64,000 nucleotides of DNA from Combretum micranthum (Eukaryota; Streptophyta; Magnoliopsida; Myrtales; Combretaceae). Positions 12,129 to 24,240 of this stretch are shown here, in pieces. The stretch spans positions 248,001 to 312,000 of the forward strand of contig JAMXBD010001376.1 in NCBI GenBank assembly GCA_024138025.1, read 5' to 3'. The translations under genes were made by a program, and so were the position numbers. The notes below the pieces were generated by a model. The model did not search any database, was not told the origin of the DNA, and worked only from the letters and a program-made list of their open reading frames with translations. Every line of letters starts with the position of its first letter. Position 1 is the stretch's first letter.

Positions 12129-13591
12129 AGGTCATAACAAAAACCTTATAGGGGAGTATTTGGATATTGTAAAAGAAAACCTATAGGGTCACGATCAAGG
12201 CGAGTTCGATTCAGATATGACCCATCCCAAATTTGCCCTTGCTGCATCCCTGCCTATAAATAACTATTACAATGTTCACTTACAAGTTATACCTCTTAAC
12301 ATCTATTTAGTAATAAATTGATATTAGCAAAAATACTAAATAGTCATTCATTAGTTTTATCTCTAAATAGCAATTTAGTGAAGATTCTATTCTTTTTATT
12401 CCTATAATACTTCAACTAAATTAACAAATGACACTCAAATAACCTTTTCACAATCAAATAGGTTTTATTAATTTACATCTAAAGCCTAATGAAAGAAGTC
12501 TACCACATCTTTCTCTCTCTCTCATGTGGATTGCTACCATGCTGTTGCTCGCCACCATCTGCTATTGGTCACCACCATCTGCAGCATCATCCCCCTCTAT
12601 TGGGTAATTATTTAACTACTTACTAGTCAATAGAATAGTAAGCTATTAATTTATATTGTTTGATATTAAGTTTCCTTTTATGTATTCTATATTGTTTACA
12701 AACAATAATAAGGGACAATTGAACCTTTTCTATCACTTTAAAAATCGTTTAAATACAAATTAATTTACAAACCTACACGAACTTGTTAAAGAAAAATATG
12801 TGATACATATTATTATTGATAATAAGTTCAGTCGGATTGTAGACAGTTTGCAAGAGTTTATCTTATTTAAGTTTATTTAGTCATTATTGGAATTATGGTT
12901 TCCTACTTTTTCATTTTCATTGATGTAATTGATATTTAGGGCAAAGTAAAATTTTTGTTAGTTTCTCCATAGTGAAAAATAATCACTTTGACAAGGTTAT
13001 TAGTATGGATAATGGGATGAAATAATTTATTTGGCTAGTGAGATGATATTAAAATAACAACCCTAAAAGGCTAAGTCTTTTATTGGAATTTTTTTATCTG
13101 TAAAGTTATAGCTATTCATCTTGTTATAGCTTTTTTTTTTTTTTTGCGTTTTTATTTTCTATATAATTTATTGTTATTAAATTAATAAATTACTTAAATT
13201 TTAATTGTTGCTATATCTCTCATCTCTACAGCAAAAATGGGTTTGATTGTGTGATGTAATTCTATAACTTGCTCTTGAGTAAATTATTTGCTATAAGTTT
13301 TTTTTTTTTTTTATTCGATACAATGAATGCTATATATTTTTATGCCCTAAGTATGAAAACTTGCAAAGAATTGCAAGCGACACATAATAATTTAACAATC
13401 CGCTTTACCACAAAACTTATGAAAGATACGAAAATTCTTTTCTTTCTTAATTTTATATTGTCTGAATCAAGGTTTTCCCCCCTATCCTATGAAGATTGCC
13501 ACTATAAAAGGAATTGTTTCTCAAATTGCTTTAAATTGTAGAGATTCTCCTTACACTAATGGTTATATATACATAGTTTGCTTTTGCAGCA
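12129..13591. other. non-coding DNA, possibly the 5' part of the Harbinger element
   Basis: No gene was recognised. The stretch lies directly upstream of the Harbinger transposase remnant and may include that element's left end, but I could not find convincing terminal inverted repeats. A small GC-richer patch with 'caccatctgc' words lies at 12530-12600. Confidence 0.4.
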
Positions 13592-14918
13592 ATGGATCAA
13601 GGGGTCCATCATCGAGGGAGAAAAATGAAAGTCGCTCTCTTTCTTTTACTTTTAAGGGTTGAATACTGTTTTATTATACATAGAATGATATGTTTATTGC
13701 ATACTGTATACTTTTATGCTTATCATCCCTAAGTTTGGTCTTATAGATTAGACTCTTATCAACATCGTAAATACATTAGAAGACCTGTTCAATGTGATGA
13801 CATGACCTGCATTGAACAATTGAGACTAGATAGGCATGAATTCTTTAAACTTTATGAAATGTTAGAGGGCATTACAAAGCACTTGCTTGTCGATGAGCAA
13901 GTCATAATTTTCTTGCACATCCTTACTCATCATGTAAAAAAAAAAACAGCGTAATCAAGCATAATTTTAAGAGATCTAGAGCAACTATAAGCTAGCATTT
14001 TCCATAATGTTTTGAATGCAACTCTACTGCTAAGGAATCACCAATATAAGAAACCCGAACCTATTCTAGCAAATTCCACTAACGATTGATGGGAATTCAT
14101 AAAGGTAAAAATTTCAATATGCATCTTACAATATAAAAGATTTATTAGTATATTGATTAGTCACCATACTAAATTTTATATCTCTTTTTCGATTTTATAT
14201 AGAATTGTCTTAGAGCTTTAGACGAAAATCCACCCAATTATGCTACCATTGAAAGTCAAACCTCGATACAAAACTCGTAAAAATGAGATTGCTATACACC
14301 AAACATGGAATTTGTTTATGTATTACCTTGCTGGGAAGGCTTTTCTCCTAATAGTAGAATTCTCCGAGATGCAATGATTAGGTGAAATGGGCTTAAAGTT
14401 CCATAAGGTATGATATATTGACATTTGTGAAATTTTAGTTCTTATTTATGAAGTAATCTTCTCAAATGAAATATAATCCACTTTTACCCTTAATATAGGA
14501 TGCTATTATCTAGTAGATAGAGGCTATCCCAATTGTGATGGTTTCCTTGCATCGTTTAGAGGCCAAAGATATCATTTAAATAAGTGGTGTCAAGTTCATC
14601 AACCAAGATCTCTTGAAGAATATTTTAACTTAAAACATACCTTTGCCTAAAATGTGATTGAAAGGTGTTTTGGATTACACAATATGAGATGGAGTATTTT
14701 AAAAAGTCCATTTTTTTTGTCATGATAGTATTCATAACCATGTAATACTTGCTTGTTGTTTACTCCAAATTTTATTAGGCAAGAAATTTCCCACGATCCC
14801 CTAGAGGATGATGTAGGTGTAGTAGAGTGACATAGTGTATGGAATGAAGATGATTTCATTATGACATTGAGAGATAGTGATACATGGGTTAATTAGAGGC
14901 TGTAATTAGCAAATGAAA
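13592..14918 (+). pseudogene. PIF/Harbinger transposase, decayed
   Basis: PIF/Harbinger transposases are DDE enzymes that cut and paste DNA at TTA-like sites. Frames read an N-terminal helical region (CIEQLRLDRHEFFKLYEMLE near 13810) and FHNVLNATLLL. An apparent intron follows (14105-14202, GT-AG), then the first-Asp region (CLRALD near 14215) and KPRYKTRKNEIA. A second GT-AG intron ends about 14500. Then come YYLVDRGYPNCDGFLASFRG (second Asp), EEYFNLKH, NVIERCFGL (catalytic Glu) and MRWSILKSP. Several stops and frameshifts interrupt it. It breaks off within the C-terminal word LANEM at 14918, where a reverse-oriented LTR begins. The tail resumes at 27019. Confidence 0.85.
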
Positions 14919-17030
14919 TGTAAGGACCCGGCTTATCCAATCCTATAATTAGGCATGTCCATTCCTTAGCCACGTGTAATACTTGAGTATTAAACGTAAG
15001 GTTGTTCGAAAAGATAATTTTTATGATGACTATTTGTTTAAACATGTATTGTAAATAGAACTTTTGGAAAAAGCTACTCAACATGAGTAGATAGTCATTA
15101 CATTTATATATACATCACTTGTACCAACACATTAGTACTTCAAAAGATTTCCAAAGCTTAGTCATTACAAAAACATAAGAGGAAAGCTTAAAATTTTATA
15201 TTACAAACCAAAGACTTGACCAAAAAGCCTTTACCAAAATTTACATCCACTTTAGAGGTCTTGAGAAAATCTTTTACAAAACAACTCCTTTAGCATAGGG
15301 TCACTAATCGTCCCTTTCATCCATGAACGCTTAACAGTTTGTCCAATATCCCAAGTCATCATAATATTCATCATCATCAACACTTGTAAAAAGAAAAACA
15401 TGAGCTAATGGCCCAATACATAGTAACATAAACAAATATAAAGTAACAAGTACTCTTAGTCTAATGCAATGCAAAAATCATTAAGTTAATTATCTATAAT
15501 TAAGTGCCACAAATCAACAATGGAGTATCTAAACTCCGAGACCAATTGGTTGGAAAACTGGGAGTCCTGAGTAATAGCAACTACTTAGGAGGTTGATATA
15601 GGTAACTCAAATACTTATATCTCATAAAGGAACAACTACAAAAATAATAGTCTCATCTAAAGTTCACAACCGTTTCTCATCTTTACTTAATTTAATCTAT
15701 AATATCACTTAATTCAGCCAGTCTCATAAACGTGAACTAAATTATATTACTTCCCTTTAAGAATAAGTAAATGTTATATCGATATTATTACCCCTATCGA
15801 ATACCTATTGAGCCACTTATAAAGTATCATTGAATCATGACAAGGGGTGGCTTAAGCACCTAACTACCATGTTAACGTCGTTTATAGGGTTACTACTCCT
15901 CAGATTAGATTCAACAACACACACACAAATAATTCAAACACTTTTAATCTATCTTTGATTAAAGTTGTTTTTAGATCTGCCTATCCTATCAATTAACAAC
16001 CAAGTTACTATGTACCTGTCGTATCTCATGAAAGATCAACGGATAAATACAATTGGGTGAGGTACTTTGTGAGATAAACAAATTTAATTCGTATAACATC
16101 TAACATCAATTATAACTTAAGACTAAGTCTTTCATCAAATACAAACTTAAATAGAAACTCACAGTAAATCATAACTTAACATTTATACACATATCTATAA
16201 AATATATTTCATTATTTTAAAATTTGAAAATTAAATAATATATATTTTTAAAGGCACATGACCGGTATTTGGTCGTGCTTCACCTTGTGTTTCTTCATAT
16301 GAGAAACACGACCAAAACAGATTAGTATGTATCCTATCGTGTTTCATTATGCACAAAACTCCTCGAAAATCAATGAGAAGCACGATGTAATAGGTGTATC
16401 CATGCTCTAACCGTGTTTCATTAGAAAATCAAATTTCTTAAGAAATTAGAAAGAATCATGGTTGGATATGTGTGGTCGTGTTCCACCTGTGCGGTCACAA
16501 TTTTCCACTTTGTTCAACACTTAGTGAGAAGCACAGCGGAATTGGGATGGTCGTGTTCTCCTTGTGTTTATCTTCAGAAAAATGGAGCATACAACTTTGA
16601 TACTTAAACATTAAATTCTTACTTCTATTAGCTTACATAAAATCAATACATACACTCAACACCCCTATTCATACATAAATTCCACATCCCCTTCATCAAG
16701 CAACTCCCACAACTCCATATGCAACATTTGAGCATCTTATAAATCACTCCAATTCATTTATTTATTGAAACAACCATAATAACTTCATCATCTATCCTTA
16801 CAAGCTTCTAAGATTCATTTAAGCCTAAAAATCACTTTACTTTATCAAAACAACTCTCAACTCACTAAAAATGAGAGTTCTGGGTGAATGGCTTGTAGAA
16901 AATTGATGGGAATTGTTGTGTTTTGCTTTGTGGATTTGAAATGTTGGTTTTGATCTATTTTGGATCGTGATTTTGCAAAAATTTTTCACTTGGTATTATC
17001 CTAATACCTACCTTTGACTTTTGTGGCATC
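14919..17030 (-). mobile_element. solo LTR, reverse orientation, part 1 (inserted in the Harbinger transposase)
   Basis: The + strand begins TGTAAGGACCCGGC, the complement of an LTR 3' end. It is preceded by TGAAA (14914-14918), which recurs at 27019-27023 as a 5-bp target duplication. Read on the minus strand it has the layout of plant gypsy-type LTRs: a 'gggccattagctcatg' region, then the 3' end. Motif-rich variable DNA (CGTGTTTC, GAAACACGA) lies at 16255-16585. No internal retrotransposon genes are present. It is interrupted at 17031 by LTRs A and B and continues at 26827. Confidence 0.65.
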
Positions 17031-18299
17031 AGAAGTGTAAGCCCCTTGTAATCCCCCAAATTTTACGTAACCTGAGCATGACAAATACTAAAAATGTAAT
17101 ATAAACTTATAAAAAATTTGGAACAAGTAGTAAAAATCACTCCAAATTTTTTTCTTCTCGATTTACAAATGTCAAAGAATGAATTTGATTATAGTTAGAA
17201 AGATTAAAATCTTTATTAATAAAATTTTTCGAAATACAAACTGTAACTAATGTGATCTCAAATAATTTATAAAACGACGATAAACCAATCGTTAATATAA
17301 ATTCTTGAACCCTTTTTCCTTAAGTTCTATACTTAGAAAATAAATGCTACGCTAGTTAAATAATGAAGTAATAGTGTTTAAACTATTTTAACACTATTAA
17401 GTAGCCTAAATAGAATATGTTGTTAACGAATTAGTAGGAATAATTCCTTTACAGTAAAATATAATGTTTGGTAAAACGAATCGATATCTAAGAATCTAGA
17501 TCTTAAATAAATAATTAAATTTTACTAATGTTCTATTTAAAAGATTTAGAGACTTTGGAAATTAAAATCCTGAATTGTCAACGTAACGTTTAATAATTTT
17601 CATAACTAGCAAATGAACAAATTAGCAAATGTGAGACTAATACCAAAATATATGATTCAACACAAATCTTAGAATAGATCTATGAGTGGTAATAAACGCA
17701 TTCGTAGCTTGAAAGACCCAAATACAAATTTCCTTGATCTTAATAGATACCAAAAACAAGATTTCGTATCTTGAATTTATTATTCAAGATATAAATAGCA
17801 GTAACTCCAAATTTCAAAACCGATAAGATACAGTTTAATAATAGGGCTTATCGGTATAAAACAATAATTTAAAGAGGATTTACTAAGATTATTAATACAT
17901 AATAGATACTAAAATAGATCAATAATTACAAGCGTAGATCTCAAATAAAGATTGCTGAACCTACTGTCATACTTAGTAAGGAATCTTGAATTCGTCAAAG
18001 ACTTAGTACTTAATTTGATTTATAGGATTGGAAAATTTTAATTATGTAAGTTAAAATACTAAAAATAATTAATTGTGTAAACTATAAATTAAAAACTTGT
18101 TTATACAAACAATCTGGAATTTTTAGAAACTTAGAAAATTCTATTTCGATAAAACTCTTATTTAACTAGTATGAACATAGGTTATAAACTAATATTCGTT
18201 AAAATATTATAAACCAATATTTAATGAAATAATTTTTTTAATCCAAATAAATAAATAAATAAATAAAAGAAAGGAAAAGAAAATCGCTGGAATTAGATC

Positions 18300-18960
18300 A
18301 CCGCTGGAACTTCACGAACGGTAAATTGAAAGTCCACGTAACAGAGGATCTACAAATTCCAGCTGAAACAGAGGAGGAGCCGGCCAAAAATTTTATCCAC
18401 GCGCTACCGTTCAAAGCGATGAACAGAATTTGTCACACGGAGCAGAATTTCCACGCAAAGCATTACGGACAGCTGCAATATGAAGTAGAATCAGCACGGG
18501 CAGCAGAGTTCCACACACGAAGCAGCCTTTGTCACAAACAGCAACAGCATCCAATAACGAGCAAGGAGAATGTCAAATGTGCAGCAGAGGAAATGTTGGA
18601 TGAAGTCCACGCATCAGCTGTCCATAGTGCTCGACTGGAACAGATGAAGGAACAGCTGAAATCTTTCTTTCCACGCACACAGTGTTCACACATGGCAGCA
18701 GATGACCGATACAGGTTGCCCCACGCACTGCAGTTCAGTCCACGAACAGTACATGAGAATCATGGACCGAGCAGCTCCACGTGATCCACGAGCAACACAA
18801 GACAGCAGCACAAGATCGAGCGGAATCTTCCTTCACGCGCGGATGAAGTCTCCACACCAGCTGTCCACAATGTTCGGATGAAAACAGGAGCATGTTCCAA
18901 TCACTGTCTTGGCTGCAATTTATCTCACGTTGCAGCATTTTTTTTTTTTGAAACAGAGGA
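18300..18960 (+). repeat. GC-richer motif-rich island inside LTR A
   Basis: Repeated short words CCACGC, CCACGA, TCCACG and CAGCTG or CAGCAG recur irregularly across about 650 bases, in otherwise AT-rich DNA. The pattern is not a clean tandem array. Confidence 0.5.
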
Positions 18961-20103
18961 CTGATACAAGCTGTAACTTTTGGCTGCAGGATTTCCAATA
19001 TTTGATCCAATTTTGAGCTTTAAAAATTCAAATGAAAATAACATAAAATCCAATAAAACACTCCACATAGGATCACCCTTAAATGCAATACAATTATAGT
19101 CCAAAACAAGTCACAAAACAATTTCAAATGGAGCTTAAATCTACCGTAGAAGGGCAGCAAAGAAATCTCGGTTACAGTTTATGTCCCCATTTGCACCAAT
19201 TTAGACTCCAATTTCAACAAGACAATGACCCAACAACCAATCATCAAATCCTAGCTTAGATACTCATTAAATACAAGGGAAATCCAGCTCAAACAAGTAA
19301 GAAAACAACTCCATTTTCCTTATACTTCACCGTAATATTCAGCTGCAGCAGGTGGGAAAACAGCTACATAAACTGCAGCAGAAAACTTGAAATTTGCTTC
19401 TGTTTTGCACAAAATTTTGACCCGATTTCCTTGCAACTTAGCCTCTATTTCACACACATAAACAACCTTAATTAACTACCAAACAAGCACATTTAATGCC
19501 CCTTGAAATTAGCCACAAATTTCACACAAATTCGTCCAAAAATTGCTCTCAAATTCGCACCATAAATTCCACCCGAAAACAACAGCTGAAGCATGATATA
19601 TATAACCCTTCATTTGCTCCGATTTTTCTCAGCCAACTTGGACTAAAAATGCACCAAATAAACCACTATTTAATAGCCTTAAATTACTAGCAAACAAACC
19701 CCATAAATATCCTTTAAATAATTACAAAAATTTGCCAAACAAAGTCCAAATTTGTAATCCAAAACTGCCAAATTCGTATCTAAAATTGCAGCTGTAAAAA
19801 TGAGACATTCCTAAGTCCAATACACCCTCTCTTGTGTTTAAATCTTAGCCTAACCTTTATATACATATATAGGCTTAAGTTAGCTACAAAACCAACTCAA
19901 AATCTTCCCAAACACAATCTAAAATCTCTCTCAAAACAACCACTACGAATTTACTACACTCCACTTCAATGGTCACTTTATCAACCTTGTCTACACACTC
20001 CAAAAATAAAGAGCATCCCTTGTTTATATCCTATAGTATTATCTAAGCTTCAAAACTCATCAACCACAATCGAAACTCAATTTAACTAACCTAAACAACA
20101 TCA

Positions 20104-20124
20104 AAGACCAAGCTAGATGGTCTT
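20104..20124 (+). promoter_or_regulatory. leader hairpin in LTR A
   Basis: AAGACCA (20104-20110) pairs with TGGTCTT (20118-20124) across a 7-base loop. It resembles the first hairpin of LTRs B and C (AAGACTAG paired with CTAGTCTT), but the inner pairs differ on both sides. Confidence 0.35.
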
Positions 20125-23100
20125 GGTTTACCATAGATTGGAACCTAAGTTCAATAAGGTAAGAAAATAGAACAAATATATGTGCTAGTTAGCTAGATTA
20201 GTTTTCCTTAGTTACTCATCTTTCTAACCTTTCTCTTTAGACTATTAACTTCATCAAGAATGAGGAGCTAAAGTCATTCTATAATCCAATCAAGGTAAGA
20301 ATTACGTTAAGTTCAAATATTCATTATGTTGATTTATAAGAATTTGTCTTATAAATTTATCAAGAATAATCTAATGGTATATTTATGTTATAAATACAAC
20401 AACTTGAGTATTTTAAGTGTAGAAATTCAAGTTTTAGAAAGGAAAAACCCAAAACCACACTTCAATTACAACAAACTAAGTTGAACTTTAGATTAATCAT
20501 GTATATACCTAGGAAGATTGAATAAACTGTATTGATGTGTTCATTGTAAGCCAAAAACGACCCCACCAATGGAAAGAACACGAAAAATCCTATGAAATCG
20601 ACTATTCAATTGTTAAAAACGAATAAGAAATCATAAGTAGAAATTTGTTCAGTTTTTACTCTTAAACTAACATCAATGTTACTGTTATTCCTATAAGCAT
20701 AATTATGATTAGTGTTATTATTATGACTACTGAATATAGTATTCACTATTATCGAGATTTTCATCACGAGTCGTGAATGATTATTAATATTGTTATTTTC
20801 ACGTTAACATCACTATATCTATACTATCATCAATACTATTATTATTTTGTCATTAGTATTATTATTACTAATAGTATGAAGATGGTTGCTATTATTATTC
20901 TTAATTTTAATACTAATATTGATATTGATTTTTCAATACTAATATTACTAATAATATTATGGTATTAAACTTAGCTTGTTTTGCAACAAGAATGAAACTG
21001 AAGTACAATATAACTTTGATTTATCTAAATACAATTGTTATTCTTGAAAGATATAGATACTAGAACATACCCTTAAATAAATAAAAATACTAATTCGAGA
21101 GACAGATAAGGATGACGGGCAATGAATTAATAAATAAAAATCTTCTATTAAAAGTAGTAGAACATAAGAAAAGACAAATCCCTTAAATAAAAATATAGGT
21201 AGCAATTAATAAAAAAATTATATCAAACATCAATACAAAATATTTAGGTGCCTATAAGGATTCAAATAAATTATTTAACGATGCAATACTTAAAGTGACG
21301 GATTTAGTCTAATATCCGACAATAGAGATCACTACCTTTAAATTATAGGAAGACTTCTCTTACATAAATAATTCAATAATAAATCTCTGTTATTTCCTTT
21401 CATAGGAAAATAGATCCATTCTCGGACTTCCAATAGCTTATACAACAGATTAGCGAGGACCACAGGTGAGGGAATTCTGATGATCTACTATTTGCTTGTG
21501 ATGGCTACTGTTTGCTGTTATGTTGATTGAATTGTTTGTATGGAATGACTGATTGATGTGAGTGTTAGCATCCGCATGATCACCTGCATAAATGGATAAA
21601 GATAATTATTCGACTAAACTAATCGGATATACTCGTCGCATGTGCTTGATCCCCTTGTAGAAAATGTCCCAATTTTGAAATCAAAAGTATTCCGAAATGT
21701 ATTTTAAAGAAATCCGACTTGGAATATTCCAGGTTGCTTTTATATCCTTTGAAAAGGAAGAAATTTATACTAAAAGAGTTTATGAGATAAACATGGGACA
21801 TTTCCGAGTATTGTTGTGACAGTGGATGTGGCCTGAATTTGGGTCCACTGGTCACTTGGCGATAGGTGTTACCTGAGTTTGGGTCTATCCGTCGAATTCA
21901 CCTTTATAGGTGATGGTTCGTATTGGCAGTAGATGTTACCCGAGTCGGGGTCTACTTGTGCGATTCACCATAGATTGGTGATGGATTGTAAGAATGGCCA
22001 TTAAATTGGTATTATATATATTTAAATATTAACCAGCGTAAATCACGTGAACACGTTGGGGAATATTTGTTTTTACCAATGGCGGTTAAGCATTCGGTGA
22101 GTCTGGATGGACGCAACCACCAGGCAGCCTCGTACGGATAAGGCGAGGTGTCCCATGCGGGTAAGTATGGGAGACAACTGAAGTGTAGACAGGTAAATCT
22201 ACATCGTCTATGGTTCCGGACCCCCATAGATGTGTTGCTTGCATTCATTCCGTATGCATTCATATTGTGTGTAGATAGATTTGCATTAGTGTATAATTAA
22301 TGTTTGATAACTTGCGTGACCAGTAGTAGTGAGGAATGAACTCACTGGGCCCGTGGTTCGCTCACCCCCTACAGTTTTTGTTCAGGATTATTACTAGCTG
22401 GGATTGGGCTAGGAATGTGTGAAGAGAGATTCTCCAACAAACTCTATTGTAGATAGAAATGTAGGATATGGTAAACTTAGAATGTAAATTAGATGAAGGT
22501 TGAATTTTGTATGTTGTAGTTTGGAAACCCAATTTCACTATTTGGTGAGGGATACCGATTCTCTGCGATCTTGGTGGAAATTGGAAAATCAGATCCCATA
22601 GTTGAAATACTGTAATATATTATATCATTTGTATAATAAACTTTTATAAATAAATAGAGTCTTGTATACTCTGACATACAAGACGGCTCTCATGTTACGG
22701 GTGCACACGTGATATGATAGCTTTAGATAAATCCTGTTAGGCCCCATTTAGAGTCGTGACACCCCTGAATTTTTTGAAAATAGTTTTGGAATACTAAATC
22801 GAAACCTTAAAGTCTGATCCAAGTTGAAACCAATTTCGATCACGAAATTTCATAAGAGAAGATTCATTAATCATTCAACACAAAATCCGAGCATGAGAAA
22901 GTCCATCTAGTCGATTCTTGAGGTAAACCCCTCAATTTCTAGGGTAAAGTTGGATTAAACCCTAACCCTAGTCAAACCAGAGTTTCAAAAGTCAACAAAG
23001 ATCAAGACAATCAAACAATTTCAACTATGGCAATCCTGCGTTCTCAAACCCTAGAAAATGAAATTGAGTTAATGGCTTATAATAGTTTGTAATAATATAG

Positions 23101-23628
23101 GGTAATATAAAAATATCAGATTCGCAAATTTCGAGTATCCTTCGGACTCAAACAAGATCAGTTCTCGAAAAGCACGTCCCGGAGCTCGGAATTATAAAAA
23201 TATTCAAATAGCACCAAAAGACTTGTAATTAAACAAAGATTTCAAAAATATCAATTTCACAATTTTTTGGTAACTAAAAATAACAGATATAGCTTGTTTA
23301 TGCGTATTTTTATTACTACCGGTATTTTATATGTCTAGTCTACTATTCACAGTACTATTCCTACTATTCATTACTATTTCACTATCTCTACTTTTTCTTA
23401 CACCTATTTCTTACTACATACATACATATTTTCTTATTTTTTACATTTCCAATACAACTTTATTCACATCAAATCTTACACATTATTTCTTTTCTCTACA
23501 AAAATTACAAAACAAATAAATTATCTTCTCTCTCCTCCCTCTAAACCACCAGCCATCTCTCTCTTTTTCTCTATATTAATTTCTTTTCAATTTATTTTAT
23601 TACATAAAGAAAATTAACTTCAAAAATT

Positions 23629-23640
23629 CTTTAAATACCC
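23629..23640 (+). promoter_or_regulatory. TATA-like box of LTR B
   Basis: CTTTAAATACCC occupies the position of CCTATAAATACCCC in LTR C. The first T-A has changed, so this promoter is probably weaker. Confidence 0.45.
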
Positions 23641-24076
23641 CCTTCCTCCTTCATTCTTTCACACATTCATTTTACATAACAAAACTCTACTAAAATTCCC
23701 TCTCAAAACCTCTCTTCAACAAATCTCTGTCAAAATACTCTCTACCATTTCTTACAACTTCAAGAAAAAAATAACAAACACACTACTCATTCATCTCTTT
23801 TCAAATCCTCCGTTAAATCTTAGGTAAAATCCTATCTATATTTTTTATCATATTTATACAACTTAGCATGAGCTTAGTATATGCTTCTTGGATTCGTATG
23901 AGTTAAAGAAGCAACAATATGTTCATGTTTTGTTTTTGTTCATGTTCATATTTTAACTTCTATATAGTATCATGTATATTATGTATATATATTTATTTAG
24001 AGCATATAAGCCTATTTATTATTTATTTATTTTCATGTCTTACAATTTATTTATTTACTTGTTTATGCAATTTATT

Positions 24077-24240
24077 AAGACTAGTTTTTCTAGTCTTAGA
24101 CTTGTCCATATCAAGTCAAAACAATTTTCTTTCTTTTCTTTTCTTTTCTTTTGGAACTAGTCTATTCTTAGTCCCAGGTTGTCTTGATGAAGCTAAGGCT
24201 CCCTATACATGATAGGGATACCTTGATGAAGCTAAGGTTC
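24077..24240 (+). promoter_or_regulatory. hairpin cluster with TTTTC tract in the LTR B leader
   Basis: AAGACTAG (24077-24084) pairs with CTAGTCTT (24090-24097). GACTTG (24099-24104) pairs with CAAGTC (24112-24117). A TTTTC repeat spans about 24124-24152. ACCTT (24220-24224) pairs with AAGGT (24234-24238) around GATGAAGCT. A further 'cttgatgaagctaag' precedes it at 24183. The same order occurs in LTR C. Confidence 0.6.

Larger units (their letters stand above)
17036..22761 (+). mobile_element. long gypsy-type LTR 'A'
   Basis: It starts TGTAAGCCCC and ends about GTCGTGACA. AGAAG (17031-17035) stands before it and recurs directly after LTR B (26822-26826). The 3' third has the familiar gypsy LTR layout, with 'tgaactcactgggcccgtgg' and 'ctcaccccctacag' at 22335-22375. 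Three degenerate units with 'GTGTTACC(T/C)GAGT' and 'gggtct' lie at 21800-21990. A GC-richer island lies at 18300-18960, and a decayed ATT-type microsatellite at 20650-20960. It has no gag or pol. At about 5.7 kb it is longer than LTRs B and C and may contain further nested DNA. The 152-codon open frame at 18326-18784 shows no domain and looks accidental. Confidence 0.6.

Noticed and set aside
18326..18784. 152-codon open frame in LTR A
   Set aside because: It has no recognisable domain, lies in a word-repeat island inside an LTR, and His/Ala/Gln bias follows from the repeated CCACGC and CAGC words. Treated as accidental.
22957..22971. Interstitial telomere from CCCTAA units
   Set aside because: Only two units, inside an LTR and partly conserved in its sister LTR; a telobox is the simpler reading.
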